The notes: generated by a model from the letters alone, not told the origin. A stretch of DNA of 64,000 bases from Xiphias gladius (GCF_016859285.1 NC_053418.1:894501-958500); one strand, 5' to 3'. Counted from the stretch's first letter, positions 1 to 27,611 are shown. A program made the numbers and translations.

Positions 1-1002
1 GAACAACCGGAAAATCTTACGGTCCCGGGCTGCCGGTTGGGACAGGTCACTCCTGGGCTACAGGAAATTGTCACAGGCTTCTTTTCCATTTCTCTTGGCA
101 TTTTCTTACATCTCACAGGCCGAACGACGCATTGAATAGTCAAGGAAACAATCGTTAGCCGCAGACCTGGTGTTTAACCTTCAGATGTGTCTGAGCAGCT
201 GGCTGAAGGCTTATTATTCAGACACTGATGCTGGTTATGTGTCAAACCATTTCACACTCTTGGGTCCTGACCTGTAATTTACCGCAGCGGATCCTTAAAG
301 CTACCGAATGAAAGTCATTCGGGTCTAGAGAGGGACACACTCTGGGAACCACTGGTTTGAATCACGGGCCTGAACGAACGGCTCAGCGGGAAGTTACCAA
401 TCCCCCGACAACTCAGTGATTGAACAGTTAGCCACATTTATAACAAATCCCATTTCATAACAACGTGACACAGAACAGGTATGTCCCCCCGTTGCATTTT
501 GCCATAAAATGCGATATAACGTCGCGGGTGCCACGAGATCCGCGGGTCAAAAGACTTTTACACGTCACGCTAAAGGACTACACTGCGCCGAAAGGTCGCC
601 AGGCCAGACTTCACGTAAAAACTACGCCATTTTACCACTGGCCACGGTTTCTGCCAAAGACGTCGTAAATCGTGACTTTATACCGAACTCATTACAAAAC
701 ACCAAGTCAAACGCGGTATAGTGGTAAACATGATTTATTACAACAAACAATTTAACTCGGTTGACCCGACAGTTAGCTACTCCCTCAATCCCTCAGTTCG
801 CTGCTCTAGTTAATGATTTCGTTGTCGTAAATCGTGTTAAACAAACACGGAGTTTTTGTTGGATTAAAATATATGAACCTGGATTACATGTATGCCGAAT
901 CCTAGTTGTCCTTAAATTGAAAAATCTTCTATAGAAGTTTGAGCGGAGAGCTGTTAGCTTTAGCTTATCTTGGCTAATAGGCTAGCTTTTAAAAGGACTC
1001 AC
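1..1002. other. Gene-free left edge
   Basis: I see no supported coding exon here. The longest open frames (near 465-721) have no recognisable domain. If the minus-strand exon at 1003-1040 is real, this stretch would be its first intron. Confidence 0.5.
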
Positions 1003-1040
1003 CTCTCTTTATCAGCGGGGTTTTGGGTCAGATGAGCCAT
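1003..1040 (-). CDS. Candidate first coding exon of a divergent gene
   Basis: On the minus strand an ATG at 1040-1038 opens a frame reading MAHLTQNPADKE, followed by AG and a strong donor, GTGAGTCC, in plus coordinates 1002-995. The exon would carry 38 coding bases and end in phase 2. It lies head to head with the PP2A gene, whose ATG is 1.27 kb away, across a GC-rich stretch, which suits a shared bidirectional promoter. I do not recognise the protein from 12 residues and no later exon is inside the window. It could be a chance ATG next to a chance donor. Confidence 0.3.
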
Positions 1041-2305
1041 TGTTGTGGCCCAATCTCGACTGGATACAACGACTAACGACACGCTTTGATTTGTGCCGTA
1101 GAATCATAGACTCTATATAAAGATCCCGATATTATTCCCCCATACACAGTCTATGCGTAAACCATGCAGCCATATGGCCGCTTCACGGGCTCATTCACTG
1201 ACTGTTGACAACCAGCCGGCGCGCTTCATTTGATGCACCGAGTACGCCGGTCAAGGGGCGGCCGCGAGAAGGCGGAGCACCGCCCAGCCGGTGCGGTCGC
1301 GAGTGGTTATCAAACAAATCGCTTAATAACACACAGAGTATGAAGTGATTCATGACACTGAATTGAAATGGATTAAAACAGGTAAGAAAGAGGGAAGTTT
1401 TTCAATCTTCACCTCCGGTAACGTTTTTTTCAGCGGCTAATGTCAGAGTGCTCGTGGCTGCAGTATTCTGTCGTGATTCAAGCATGAAAAATAAAAAGAC
1501 ATATATTTGATGCATCGACAGGTTAATGGCATTTCTACCTTAGTATCCCGATCTAAGCGTGTCATGTCATCACCTCCGCCAGAAGTACAAGGGAGCTGCC
1601 GACTGGTAGCAAACATAATCGGTCAGAGCAAAGTAATGGTGCGGTAAAGAATAGCAAATGTCTTGAGTCTGAATGGTCTAAAAACAATACAGTATCCACG
1701 GAGAAAGGCGACACTGTGGTGGAAATGCTGGGCTGCCTTACTGTGACGTTGGCTGTCGCTATAAAGGTGCATGAAATGGAGATTTGTACTCAAGCAGTAG
1801 TTACACTCCACCACTGCTTCTCCGATTTACCCTGCGTCCTTTCGGGTAGGCCCGACCCCTATGTTTGTACCCGCTACTTTGAACCCTCTTGCAGTTCACC
1901 GTCTGTCCGCGCAGTGTCGCTAGTGCGCCGACTTTGCGCGCTGCTGAAATCCCCGGATGTTATTGTAGCTAGCTCTTTTAGCAAATCGGCTAACCGCTGC
2001 GACGCCGCTGACTCCTGCCGCTACGGTCTGCCGCATCGGGGACTTTCGACCCTTTTGACTCCCCCGGCCCAAATAAACTGGTTTTTAGCGTCGGTAATTG
2101 AACATCGGTACTTTATCATGATAGAAGTTGATTGAAGGGCTCGTCAGTTTTAGGTCTTGTCGTTGATTTTCCAACCGGTTTGGCGGGACTAGATCGGGTT
2201 AACAATACGACGAGCTAAGGGCTAAAGCAGCTAGCGCTGAGACACAGGCCAGTTGTTTTTTTCAGGTAGCTAACACAGCTAGCTTAGCAAGCTACCGCGG
2301 CTGTC
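1041..2305. promoter_or_regulatory. GC-rich promoter region upstream of the PP2A catalytic gene
   Basis: CpG-dense blocks lie at about 1200-1320 (GGGGCGG and CCGCCC boxes) and 1930-2060. A TATATAA sequence sits at 1114-1120 between them and the minus-strand candidate exon. A pyrimidine-rich tract ending in ttcag at 2261-2265 looks like a splice acceptor, so a 5' UTR intron is possible, but it may be fortuitous. The transcription start cannot be fixed from sequence. Confidence 0.5.
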
Positions 2306-18298
<15,993 letters not shown>

Positions 18299-18985
18299 AT
18301 GTCCAAAGCCACCCCTGTCAATCATCCACGAAGCTCCACCCCCTCCCCTCACCCCCACATTTTGGATGGAAAGAAGATATTAATAATAATAAGATGATGA
18401 CACTGTACCAGGGAGAATAGAAACAAACGATTGGCTGATGAATCCAAGATTTTAACAAAGAGAAACTTAAAGAGCGGCCCCCTCTACAGTCGTGTTTTCA
18501 ATATGCTGTCATTAATGCTGTGCTTCTGGGGAAAAAAAACACGTACAACTTTGATGATCTGTTTTCCTTTTTTTTTGTTTATTACATGTTTGAAAACGAG
18601 ATAATAAAACTACCAACGTGGACCAAATGTGCCATATTCTGATCCTTTTACAACATGTACAACACGCAAGGTTCTTCTTCTTTTTCTGTTTTTTTGTTTT
18701 TTCTTTTTTTTTCTTTTTTCTTTTTTTTGTTTTAGACCAGCACTATAACCCTACCTACCTGACGTCACCACCACTCATCACATCTCATGGCATAAAGTAT
18801 GTGCTTTTTTTCTGTTGCAAGATAATTTTAAAAAAGGAGGAAAAAAAAAAGGAAAAAAAGTTTGCTTCAAGTAGTACAGCTGTCAGTTTTAGCTGTCCAG
18901 GCTGCAGCCGGTGGTCATCTCAGCAAGTATATTACTGTAATTTGAATAAAGACAACAGACGTATGAAATAAAATGTCCTATTGAC
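18299..18985 (+). other. ppp2cb: ppp2cb 3' untranslated region with polyadenylation signals
   Basis: AATAAA hexamers occur at 18603-18608, 18945-18950 and 18967-18972. The latter pair are followed by short GT-rich sequence, so the transcript probably ends near 18.62 or 18.99 kb. T-rich and A-rich tracts fill the interval. Confidence 0.6.
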
Positions 18986-19067
18986 AAACTACTGGGCTGC
19001 GTCAGTGTCATTTCTCTGGCTCGATTTTAGACTTTGTGGGGAAGAAACTTGAATTCATGTAACACTT

Positions 19068-19098
<31 letters not shown>

Positions 19099-19144
19099 GT
19101 AAACATGGTTTGCCTGTAGACAATTATGACTTCTGGATCTATAC

Positions 19145-19690
19145 AGGGGACCTGCAGGTCTTAGAATTCGTATTTGAATTTAGTTTCCTCAAAAAAGGCC
19201 TTAGAAGAAATGAACGTCTTTAATAAAATTTACCAATGTCTTGAATATTTTCTCTCGCCTGCTGTAGACATTATCAGTTGGGTTTTTTTTTTTGGCTTTT
19301 TTTGTATGTGGTTGCAGCTGGCAGGGGACTTTCTCCACCTCGCAACTAAAAACTGGACTGTTGTGACAGTGGGTTGTGCCGCAGGAGGCTGTTGGTCCTC
19401 GTGAGTAGCTTCAGTCAGAACCATCAGACCTGCAGAAAACGCCGTTGCCGCTGCTGTTACGGGAGCTGGGAGCTCAGGTGTTGATGTATCATCAGGAATA
19501 TTGTTATATGCTGCTGGGAAGAACTGAACAAAATCATTTTTGTCTAAAATGTCCCTACTGGATGTTTCAAACTTTTACTAGATAGTGAAACTTTAAATTG
19601 CACCCTGTGTGGTCTGAGAGAGGTCTTTAAAAGTCTTAGATTTACCTCGGTGAACCTGCAGAAACCCTGGTCGTCGGGGTCGGACTGACT
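19145..19690. repeat. Interspersed repeat, copy 2 of the pair shared with 7045-7590
   Basis: It contains the same ordered blocks as the copy in intron 3 (gactttctccacct, ggctgttgg, cagacctgcag, ctgctgggaag and gaaaccctgg). Confidence 0.5.
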
Positions 19691-19894
19691 ACAAAGTGAG
19701 AATCTGGATTGTGAAATAATACATTCAAGCCTGAGAGCAAAATTTGGGAAGCTGTCCAGAATTTGTGATGATGTTCTCAGACCAAGATAAACGAGACAGT
19801 CTCTTACTGATAATTGTACCAGCAGCGTTTTTGTATTTCCTGAGACAGTGTTCGGAGGGGGAAAAGGTTTATGGGTGTTTTTTTTATGACACTT

Positions 19895-20290
19895 ATTTAC
19901 AGTTGTGTGCAAAGGTTTGGGCAAGTTCCATGTTTAGTTGATTTAGAAATTCAAGCCAACCTGGCTGAGAGACGGTATGGTTACAATTTGGAAGAAAAAC
20001 ATCCTCATGGATACGGTTTTCATTTCCCTTCCGTCCAGTTAACCTTAAAGTCTAGTTTAAGACATAAATGGAGCAAAGTAAAGAGCTGAACTGGTACACG
20101 ATTACTTTTTTTGCTTGACGCCTACAGCAGTCTTGTGAAAAGACACCACACATTTCCCCAGAAGTAGTGTCCACACAGCTCCTCCAGTAGCAGGTTAGTG
20201 AGATTTCCATTCCTCGTAATTTAGAGAAGAGACTCAGTTTTTTAAGATGAGAAAGCAAAATGAATTTGCGACTGATCAATTAATTCTTAT
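19895..20290. mobile_element. Probable DNA-transposon remnant
   Basis: The stretch acagttgtgtgcaaaggttt followed by gggcaag resembles the terminal sequence of teleost Tc1-like elements (cagttgtgtgcaaaagtttg). The interior has no intact reading frame and the second terminus was not found, so the right boundary is approximate. Confidence 0.4.
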
Positions 20291-20324
20291 TCTTATTTGT
20301 AAGTCAAAGACTGTTGTGTTGTTA

Positions 20325-20400
20325 TTGGTGCTGGAAGAAGTACTCAGATACTTTACATAAGTGAAAGTACTAGTACCACAGAGCAGAAACACTGTGTCAC
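20325..20400 (-). repeat. Short fragment of an 'agtaaaagtactca' fish repeat
   Basis: Reads gaagaagtactcagatactt then taagtgaaagtactagta, the same family as 60583-60780. Confidence 0.5.
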
Positions 20401-20459
20401 AACTCTCGGCGTTTGTGGCAAATGTTGTCATGTGCATGTCGTTATATGAAGCAAATCAA

Positions 20460-20660
20460 ATCAACTGATTAAGTCCTTGAACGCACCGCCGGGGAGGAAA
20501 ACGGCCCCCTTCTCTCATAAAACGCACAATCTGACGGGGACTAACTGAAGTGTCGAAGACTTCGAGCAAGTCGACTTGTGACATTAAAGAAAAATGAAGG
20601 AATTTATGTCCCCGCCAATAATAGTCGGTCCTCCCACAGCTGTGTCCAGCCTCCAAGGAA
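20460..20660. other. Unassigned CpG-containing segment
   Basis: A 66-residue open frame runs on the minus strand but I recognise no family. It lies on the shoulder of the shld3 CpG-rich promoter. It may be part of a repeat. Confidence 0.3.
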
Positions 20661-20727
20661 GGGGAGTTAAAAAATGAGGGAGGCAGTAAGGCAGCACTGG
20701 GGATGCCACCTACCCTAAAACCTCAAC

Positions 20728-20772
20728 GAAGAAGAAGAAGAAGAAGGAGGAGGAGGAGGAGGAGGAGGAGGA
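20728..20772 (+). repeat. GAA/GGA trinucleotide tract
   Basis: About six GAA/AGA units pass into about eight GGA units, an all-purine run that encodes poly-Arg only by accident of frame. Confidence 0.9.
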
Positions 20773-20784
20773 AGGACGACTTCA

Positions 20785-21110
20785 CCTCAAATATCGCGAG
20801 AGTTTCCGGAACGCGCACATCATACCGTTTCCATGTTAGCTTCCGAGCAGGCGAAGTGCTCGATGGCCCAGCGTCGGATGATTAAGAGGTCGGTATTTTT
20901 TGGCTATAATAACCGTGTAGACACAGTGCACTGTCGGTCGGCTTCATGTTTAACTGCTGGCAGAGAATGGGGGCTCGTCTGTCGGCGTTCAGCCCAGTCA
21001 GTCAGCTAGCTGGGCTTAGCTCGTCAGCTAACTAGCATTGCGCTAAAAACATTAGCTGCCGGTCAGGGAGTTTACCCGGAGGCTGCTAATGTTCCGTGGA
21101 ATAAAACAAG
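20785..21110 (+). promoter_or_regulatory. shld3: CpG-rich probable promoter of shld3
   Basis: TCGCGAGA at 20794-20801 matches most of the TCTCGCGAGA element bound by BANP/ZBTB33 at housekeeping promoters, and TTTCCGGAA follows at once (an ETS-type core). The flanking 300 bases are CpG-rich compared with the surroundings. The coding ATG is 1.3 kb downstream, so an untranslated first exon with a 5' UTR intron is likely but was not resolved. Confidence 0.5.
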
Positions 21111-22109
21111 TTTAGCTTTTATTCAGCTGTAACAGTCAAATGAGCCGTTACCTACCGTTAATATTATTTTCTTATATTTATGCCCTATATTCTCACGCCA
21201 TCTTTTGTCTGATATGAGGTTACTGGAGTTTATTTCTGTATCTCTCTCTCCACATTGTTTGTTGTATCCTTAACGCTTTCATTGAGGTCGGTTACCTGAT
21301 TATTTACACACTGACGCAGCACCACTGTGCACGGGTTGGGGTCAGTTACATCAGACGACAGCCACAAAAAACACACAGTCTAAATTCACATACTCAGTTT
21401 TGGCTCCAGGTGGCAGCAGTTTGTTTATAGGACCTGCATGTTCAGTTTTAACCTCCACATATAAAGGTTGCTTCATGCTATAGCAGCTGTTTGGAAACTC
21501 AGATTAGTCCTATTTGTTATATGCACATTCAGGTCAGCAGGTAAAACTAAGATAATACGAAGATGAAAATTATTTTTACTTATTTTATACTACATGAATC
21601 AGATTGACCCTGTTTACGTTAATCTCTATTATTTTAATATTTTGTTTGTGTTTTGCAAAAAGCAAGGACATTTGTTTTTTTTCCGGTGACTCTGCAAATA
21701 AGCTGGTGCAACGGGTTCCAAATGCTTTGCTAAGTCAATGAACTGTAACGGTAATACATGAGAGGCAGAAACCAGGGATAGACCGAAGTAAATGTGTTGT
21801 GAACAGTGACTGTAAAAAATGGACGACATGACAGCTCCCCAAAAGTAAAGCCAAAGCATCAGCTCAAGATGGCAGCGCCCGTATCCGGGATATTTTAGTT
21901 TCATTTTGGTACCGTGGGAGGAAGCGAAGACGCGTTGGCCATCTTTATTTACAGTCGTTGGTTGTAACTGTAAAAGGAATCTGTGTTCCTCTTCCACAGG
22001 CTGTCTAGTTCCCAACAACCCCTGCATGTCAGACTGAGCTGATATCACGAAGATGAGGAGGAGGAGGAGGAGGGTGGGTCAGTCAGTCTTCTGATCTCTG
22101 TCCGTCTGC

Positions 22110-22790
22110 ATGGAGGATGTGGTTCTCCACTATCAGTCTGGATCAGCAGAGGGGCTCAGCTCTCTGTTAGAGAGGACAGAGAAACTTCTGGAGCCTTTCC
22201 CCTATCGGATTCCCCCGGTCTTCGTGCCGTGGTTCCCCACCGCCACAACAGACCGCCGGCTGCCCATCAGACCTGCCAAACCAGCTCCTGTTATCACCCA
22301 CGTGGGTGATTTACTCATCTCTGACAGCAGGTCACACACTCACACAACAGTGACAAAATCCCCCCCAGGAAACGAACTACAAAAACCTAAAGTTGACGGC
22401 CTCGTTGCTGAAGAACGTCATGATTGTCCACATGCAGAAACGACAAGAATTCCACCTGAAAAAACACAGAAGAGCAAAGATGCCTTCTGCGTCCCAGAAA
22501 CCCCAAACCATCTCCTCCCAGCATCACTCTATCACGAACCAGAGAGAGGGGTCACCAGACTGTCGCCTGGAAAGCTGCTACAGAAAGACAAAGAAGGCTT
22601 CACCCTCTCAAACTCCCCGATCAAACGCTCCTGGAGCGTCTTTACACAGAGAGGGGTCCTGCTGCAGAGCTCCCAGTCGCTGTCCAAACAGTTTCATCAC
22701 ATGGTGTCGGTCCACAGGCTCCACCTCCGCCAGAGGGCCAAATGGGCGATCAGTGAGCGCAACTGTGGGGCGGCCCGGGACATCGAACAG
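22110..22790 (+). CDS. shld3: shld3 coding exon 1
   Basis: Encodes residues 1-227, ending DIEQ before donor GTCAGT. The open frame continues 38 codons into the intron without homology, so the splice is preferred. The ATG at 22110 is the one that aligns with the human start. Confidence 0.9.
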
Positions 22791-24925
22791 GTCAGTAGAT
22801 TATCCATGACACGGGACTATGAGTCTATAACAGCTCAGTGGGGCTGTAGTGCGACGCAGTGGTGCTTTGAGCTAATTACTACTATTGGTATTATTTGTAT
22901 TTGACAGCCAGTGGAGGGAGAAAAGCGACGTGGGGACAGAGAGGGTTATTATATGTCATATGCACCAGGCTGTTTTGAGAGTCTGTTAATCGTTTATATC
23001 AGGTTTGAAGGAAAACTGCCAAACATTTTGATGGCTCGAGCTTCTGTGGGTCTGGACTATTGGTCAAACACGAAAAGCTGTTTGAAGGCATCGCTTTGGG
23101 TTCTGGAAAGTGATGTTAATTTTTCACTGTTTTTGGATGTTTTACGGACGAAAGAACTAATCGATGAATTGAAGAAAAAATCAACAAATTAATTGATAAT
23201 GAAAGTAATCATTGGTTGCAGGTTACAAATTATTAGTAAGCACAAAGTCCAGCTGAGGCTGAGAGTTGTCCTTCCGCAGGTATTTGGTCATAAACCACAG
23301 TATTGGACAAATTTAAAATGTTGGCCTGATGATGGCGCTAGATTAAAAGTCAGATGATCACCAGAGTTACTACAGTTCATCCTGAGGGGAGCATGAACGT
23401 CTGAACCACCATTCATGGCAAACCATCCAAATTTTTACTCTAAACCATAAATGTCATTGTTTTGGTGGCGCTGGAGAAAAAGTCCATCAAACAGTTGTTG
23501 AGCTATTTCAGTCCTGACCAGTGGTGGACGGACCAACAGGCCGACGCTGCCACGCTGCTAGCATGGCCCAAAAGAAACGTGTCTGAAAGTGCTGTCAGCC
23601 TGGATCAATCTGTAGCGGTACCGATTATGTACTTCAAAAATCTTCAGCCTGTAGACATCAAATCTCAAATGTGTGACACAAAAAAACAGTCGCAACGTGG
23701 ACATCTGGTGGATCCTGGAATGACTTGGATCAGCAGCATTCACTGAGGAGGTTGTTGTCGTCATTGTCAGCGTTGCTCCCGTTTCTCCTTTTGTTATGTA
23801 GCACAGCGCAGCTTTCATATTATCATTGTCATACACTGCCCTCCTCACACCTCCATGCACAGCAACACACTTAACATAGCTTGTCTCTGTGCACACACAC
23901 ACATTCAGGTACACGCTTTTCTTTTCCTTTTATGTGACACTTTTGTCACCTTTTAATCGGGCACAGTCGTAGTGTAAACGCTGAGATCGCACTTTGTGTT
24001 TGTGTTTATGTTTGGGTCCGGTGTGACTGTGGATCTTTATCTGTCCCATCGTCCTTCAGTTTGTTTTTCCACTGCGCTCAGTACCTCCTCGCCTTCAGAC
24101 CAGACCAAAGTATCACGGCATCAAGTTACAGAAATGTAGAAAAATGTTTTCACTATGTCGACCATTACTTGACATGAACCCATTTAGTCGTTTTTCAAGT
24201 AAAAGTGGTCCCAGAGTCTCAGATGTGAGAATTTAATGCTTTTCTTTGTCACATGTGACAGTAAACTGAATGTATTTTGGTTCTGGACTCTTACTGGAGT
24301 AAAACCAAACATTTGAACGTATCATCTTGAGCTGTGGCATTTTTCACAATTTTCTGACATTTTACACCAAAAAATGAATCGTGAAAAAAAAAAAAAAAAA
24401 AAAATCTCTAATGAAAATAATTAGTAGTAGCCGCACTGTTTCCCATTTGTGCAAAGTTTGAGTGCTACTTACAATATGTACATGTGACGTATTTTAATAT
24501 ATTTTCTAAGTGGGATTTTGTTGTTGTTTAGCTGGATGTCTCTTGTGGAACTGGACTTTAATTGTTCTTCAATCAATGTGAAATGGGGCCGATTTAATAA
24601 ATCACACCATTCTCTCCATCTCTGCACCTCCTTCCTCTCCTTTATGTTTCTGTCACCCTTTTTTTCCTTCATCTATTTTCCTGTTCCCTCGTCTTCCTCG
24701 CATCAACCCTCCTCCCTGCAGGTTTGGCGGACTCTGAGCCGGTCCGTCCGGAGCTCCAGGCTGCCGACGTGCAACGCCAACATCCAGAGGGATGTGGCGG
24801 AGATCTGGGTGTTCTGCGACGTTCTCTACTCTGAGCAGGTGGGGCGCTTCCTGAAGGACGAGCTGCAGCTGTCGGGGAGGATCAGCCTGTCGGTTCACAG
24901 ACTGGGAAGCATCTTCAGCATGTAG
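22110..24925 (+). CDS. shld3: Shieldin complex subunit 3, complete gene
   Basis: SHLD3 recruits REV7 (MAD2L2) and, with SHLD1 and SHLD2, protects broken DNA ends from resection downstream of 53BP1-RIF1, favouring end joining. Exons 22110-22790 and 24722-24925 join in phase 0 to give 294 aa; the human protein is 250 aa. Conserved landmarks in order are the N terminus (VVLHYQ, human VILHYR), PWFP at 40-43, the REV7-binding proline motif LPIRPAKPAPV at 51-61 (human LPLRPKRSPPV), KRSWS at about 172, RAKWAI at about 209, and a strongly conserved C-terminal block with LPTCNANIQRD, EIWVFCDVLYSE and the final IFSM. The middle (about 70-165) is poorly conserved, as in this fast-evolving family. It was identified by recall of the human sequence. 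Confidence 0.9.
23040..23222 (+). repeat. gggctgcaac MITE-like family fragment in the shld3 intron
   Basis: Ends in attgataatgaaagtaatca then ttggttgca, the degraded family terminus. The interior has ggactattggtcaaac. Confidence 0.55.
23284..23570 (+). repeat. 'Speckled' fish repeat with ggtggacggacc tail
   Basis: It carries gatggcgctagattaaaagt, catcctgaggggagcatgaa, the hallmark tail ttgttgagctatttcagtcc then agtggtggacggacc, and gctagcatggcc. Homologous copies lie at 35125-35400 (minus), 61345-61505 and 62615-62925. Confidence 0.7.
24190..24432 (+). repeat. gggctgcaac MITE-like family fragment with an A tract
   Basis: Internal motifs cagtaaactgaatgtatt and ggactcttactggag are followed by a 20-base A run at about 24384 and the eroded terminus aaaataattagtag. 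Confidence 0.5.
24722..24925 (+). CDS. shld3: shld3 coding exon 2
   Basis: Encodes residues 228-294, the conserved C-terminal block, ending FSM and TAG at 24923-24925. The acceptor ccctgcag follows a long pyrimidine tract. Confidence 0.92.
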   Translation, partial: VWRTLSRSVRSSRLPTCNANIQRDVAEIWVFCDVLYSEQVGRFLKDELQLSGRISLSVHRLGSIFSM

Positions 24926-26709
24926 AGGAACTTTGGCTGGAAATAGTCTGATCAGTCCACAGACAACAGACTCAGGTTTTTACTAACTCAAAGGCAACGG
25001 TAACAGGACTCTATGCATGCAGTCCCCTTTGAACATTTCAATATGAGATGATAAATTACGAGTTTACAAGCATATTAAGGACATGACGTTAGCCTGGAAC
25101 ATGAGAAACCTGGTTCTTCAGCTCCCTGTCATCATTATTATTATTTACCATCATATTTTTTGTATCTTGAGGGGACGCACCTGCGAACATGGCAGACAAC
25201 GATCAGAAACCTGGATCAGGTGTTCACATGCCACAGTATCCTGGTTTCTATCGAAATGCTCCAGTTAGAATATCCAGGTTTCTCAAAACCGCGGTAAGGC
25301 CTTGTCCAGGTTTCTGAAACCAGGATGTAATGTTAAGCTATGCGACACATAACCAGACGGGTGTTTGATGAAGAGAGAACCAGTTAAACCAGGCTTATTT
25401 CAGAGTCAGGCTTAATCCTAGGAAAATCTGTTTTCATAAAGTAAACTTCATTTCTGTAGAGCCTTTCAAAACCAGAGTTACAAGGTGCTTCCGAAAATAC
25501 GATCCCATACGATACCAGGGAGTGTTCAAATATAGAGAAATAAACCATACAACAACAATATATAGAATGAAGAAGGTATTTTGAGACGGGGTCACACACA
25601 GAAAAATAAATCAAAACATCAAAGAACAACATATAAACACCATGCTATAAAAAGGTTATAAAAATGCCAAACTATAAAATTGGAACTTTAAGAAGCTTCA
25701 GCATATGGAGACTGTATATCCCTACAAACAAGTGGGATTACAAAAAAATCCAACTGACGGAGAATTTATGTCTTGCTAGTGAATAACATACCTGGCTGGG
25801 GCCCTATGTGATACATCAGAGTCGTTAAAACTGTGTTGCATCTTTACACATTTGCATCTATACGTTAATTTTCAGCACATATGACAGAAAGAAAGATCAC
25901 ACCATTTACCTCCGACTTGAACCCACAACGTCATGAGTGTAGCAACAAACGGAGCTAACGCAGGAGTACGGCGGATTTGAGTTCGTCTCTACTTCCGACA
26001 GAGTCTGCGCTACAGCATTCTTCTCTTTAGCTTTGTTTGTCGTAGTGATGTTCTTGTCCATATTACATGTTTACTATGTGTTGCTTTGTGGCTGTGAGTA
26101 TCACAGTTTTTGTCCTAACATGTCCGCTTTCTTCACCGTGCCTTGGCTGTGCCATGAGATAAGCCAGACTTGACTTTTGCTCACATTAGCTCCAAACCAG
26201 CTTTATGAAATCGATCAATCATGGTACAGTTTCTGTGTTTTATGGAAGACATTATTTTCAGAGTAAGCCCTGCTTTTCTGAGCCACCTTTATCCAAAGTA
26301 CAGAAAGGGTTTGCACACTCACATCAGTGAGACATGAGATATTACAAAATCTAGTATTTATTAGAGTATATTTGTAATTACATCTAGTAAATACACAACA
26401 TTCAAACAGAGCTTCATTAATATTTTACAAGAATTGACTTCATTGATGAACTGAAGGTGAATTGAGGTTCCAGCCGGTACCGTATGTTTTATAAATGTGA
26501 GAATGGTTATGATTGATCTTCCCTTTGATTTTTCTTGTCACTCTCTGATGTAAATAAAGGTTTAATATGTAGTGATGGACAGAATGGATGCACAGTGTGC
26601 ATGTGATGTGCAGTTTGTTCTGGAAAAGCCGCAGCAGTCACATGATACAGGAGTCACCCTGCTTTTAACTGAGACAAAAAAAAAAAAAGACTGGTCCACC
26701 ATCTCTCAT

Positions 26710-26753
<44 letters not shown>

Positions 26754-27150
26754 CCATTTTCAAAGACTGTGATGCTTGTATAAGACCTCGATGAATGAGG
26801 ACAGCATGAATACAGTACACCCCTCACCCATCTCTCTCTCTCTCTTACACTCACACTCTCTCACACACCCCCACACACACACACACACTCTCTTTGTTGC
26901 CAGGGTCCCTTGTCTTGACAGCGCTGCACGCTGCATTAAAAATCTAGGTTACCGGATGTGACATCAGTGCCCTGCCTCCTCAACCAGCTGTAGTCGCTTG
27001 TAATCTCTTAAATCCACGTTGTTTGTCCCCTTAACGCTACAAATTCGCGATGTGAAAAGGAAAAAAACTTAAATATCTTCATTTTTTCCCACACACATTA
27101 ACATTATTTTGTCGCTGGCGCTGCGTACCACGCAGTAATTTTGAAACACA
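24926..27150. other. shld3 3' flank and intergenic DNA
   Basis: No gene is seen. The segment 25095-25330 repeats the words gaaacctgg and ccaggtttc in both orientations and is probably a small mobile element. At 25440-25560 a 'cctttcaaaaccagagttac' type fish repeat occurs. AATAAA hexamers exist (for example 26553-26558) but none can be tied to the transcript end with confidence. Confidence 0.4.
26716..26750 (+). repeat. CA microsatellite
   Basis: About 17 CA units, with a second shorter, interrupted CA/CT block at about 26835-26890. Confidence 0.95.
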
Positions 27151-27379
27151 TGTTCGCGAGAAGTCTTTTATTTTCAAAGCAGGCCGGAACTTGTCAATTC
27201 TGCTCGCGCTACATTGTTATATAACGCATATAAGCGAAGAAAATATGTCCTTAAAGTGGACTGTGGGGGAAACGTTGAATGCAAACCGTATGCTTATCTA
27301 ATAGTCTAACGATTTACCTTAAAACTCGATCTTTATTTTAAACGTTAGGCTTTTTGACACAATAAAAGCAGTTATACTT

Positions 27380-27611
27380 TGACAGTCCGCACCGGAAGTG
27401 CCGCGAATCGTTGTGAACTCGACGCACTTCTCGCATCTGAGATTCGGACGGACGAACCACGAGTGTCTTCATTTTGGAGTTAATCGATAACGCAACGGAA
27501 TATCTCAGCTTTGGACACCGTCCGGACCTCGCGTCTGCCCGCCGCTCCACGATGGCGTCCGCCGTTTGCTCTGCCGGAGGGTTTTCGAGGGGGAGAAAAT
27601 AAAAAAAAAAG
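27380..27611 (+). promoter_or_regulatory. pik3r1: pik3r1 promoter and non-coding first exon
   Basis: A CpG-rich block holds an ETS-type site, CCGGAAGT, at 27392-27399, and ends in a strong donor, AG|GTAAGC, at 27611/27612. It contains a short ATG frame (MASAVCSAGGFSRGRK, then stop) that would be a further upstream ORF if transcribed. The downstream partner is the acceptor at 30168. The transcription start itself is not determined. Confidence 0.55.

Noticed and set aside
1716..2135. 139-residue open frame upstream of ppp2cb
   Set aside because: It sits in the CpG-rich promoter, shows no domain and no splice context, and open frames are common in GC-rich DNA.
20460..20660. Minus-strand 66-residue frame as a divergent partner gene of shld3
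   Set aside because: No donor or conserved protein could be identified; kept only as an unassigned segment.
22393..22809. 138-residue frame overlapping shld3 exon 1
   Set aside because: It is a shadow in another frame of a segment already explained by SHLD3, with no homology.
22791..22904. Extension of the shld3 frame into the intron as an alternative C terminus
   Set aside because: The conserved SHLD3 C-terminal block is found in the exon at 24722, joined in phase, so the extension is intronic read-through.
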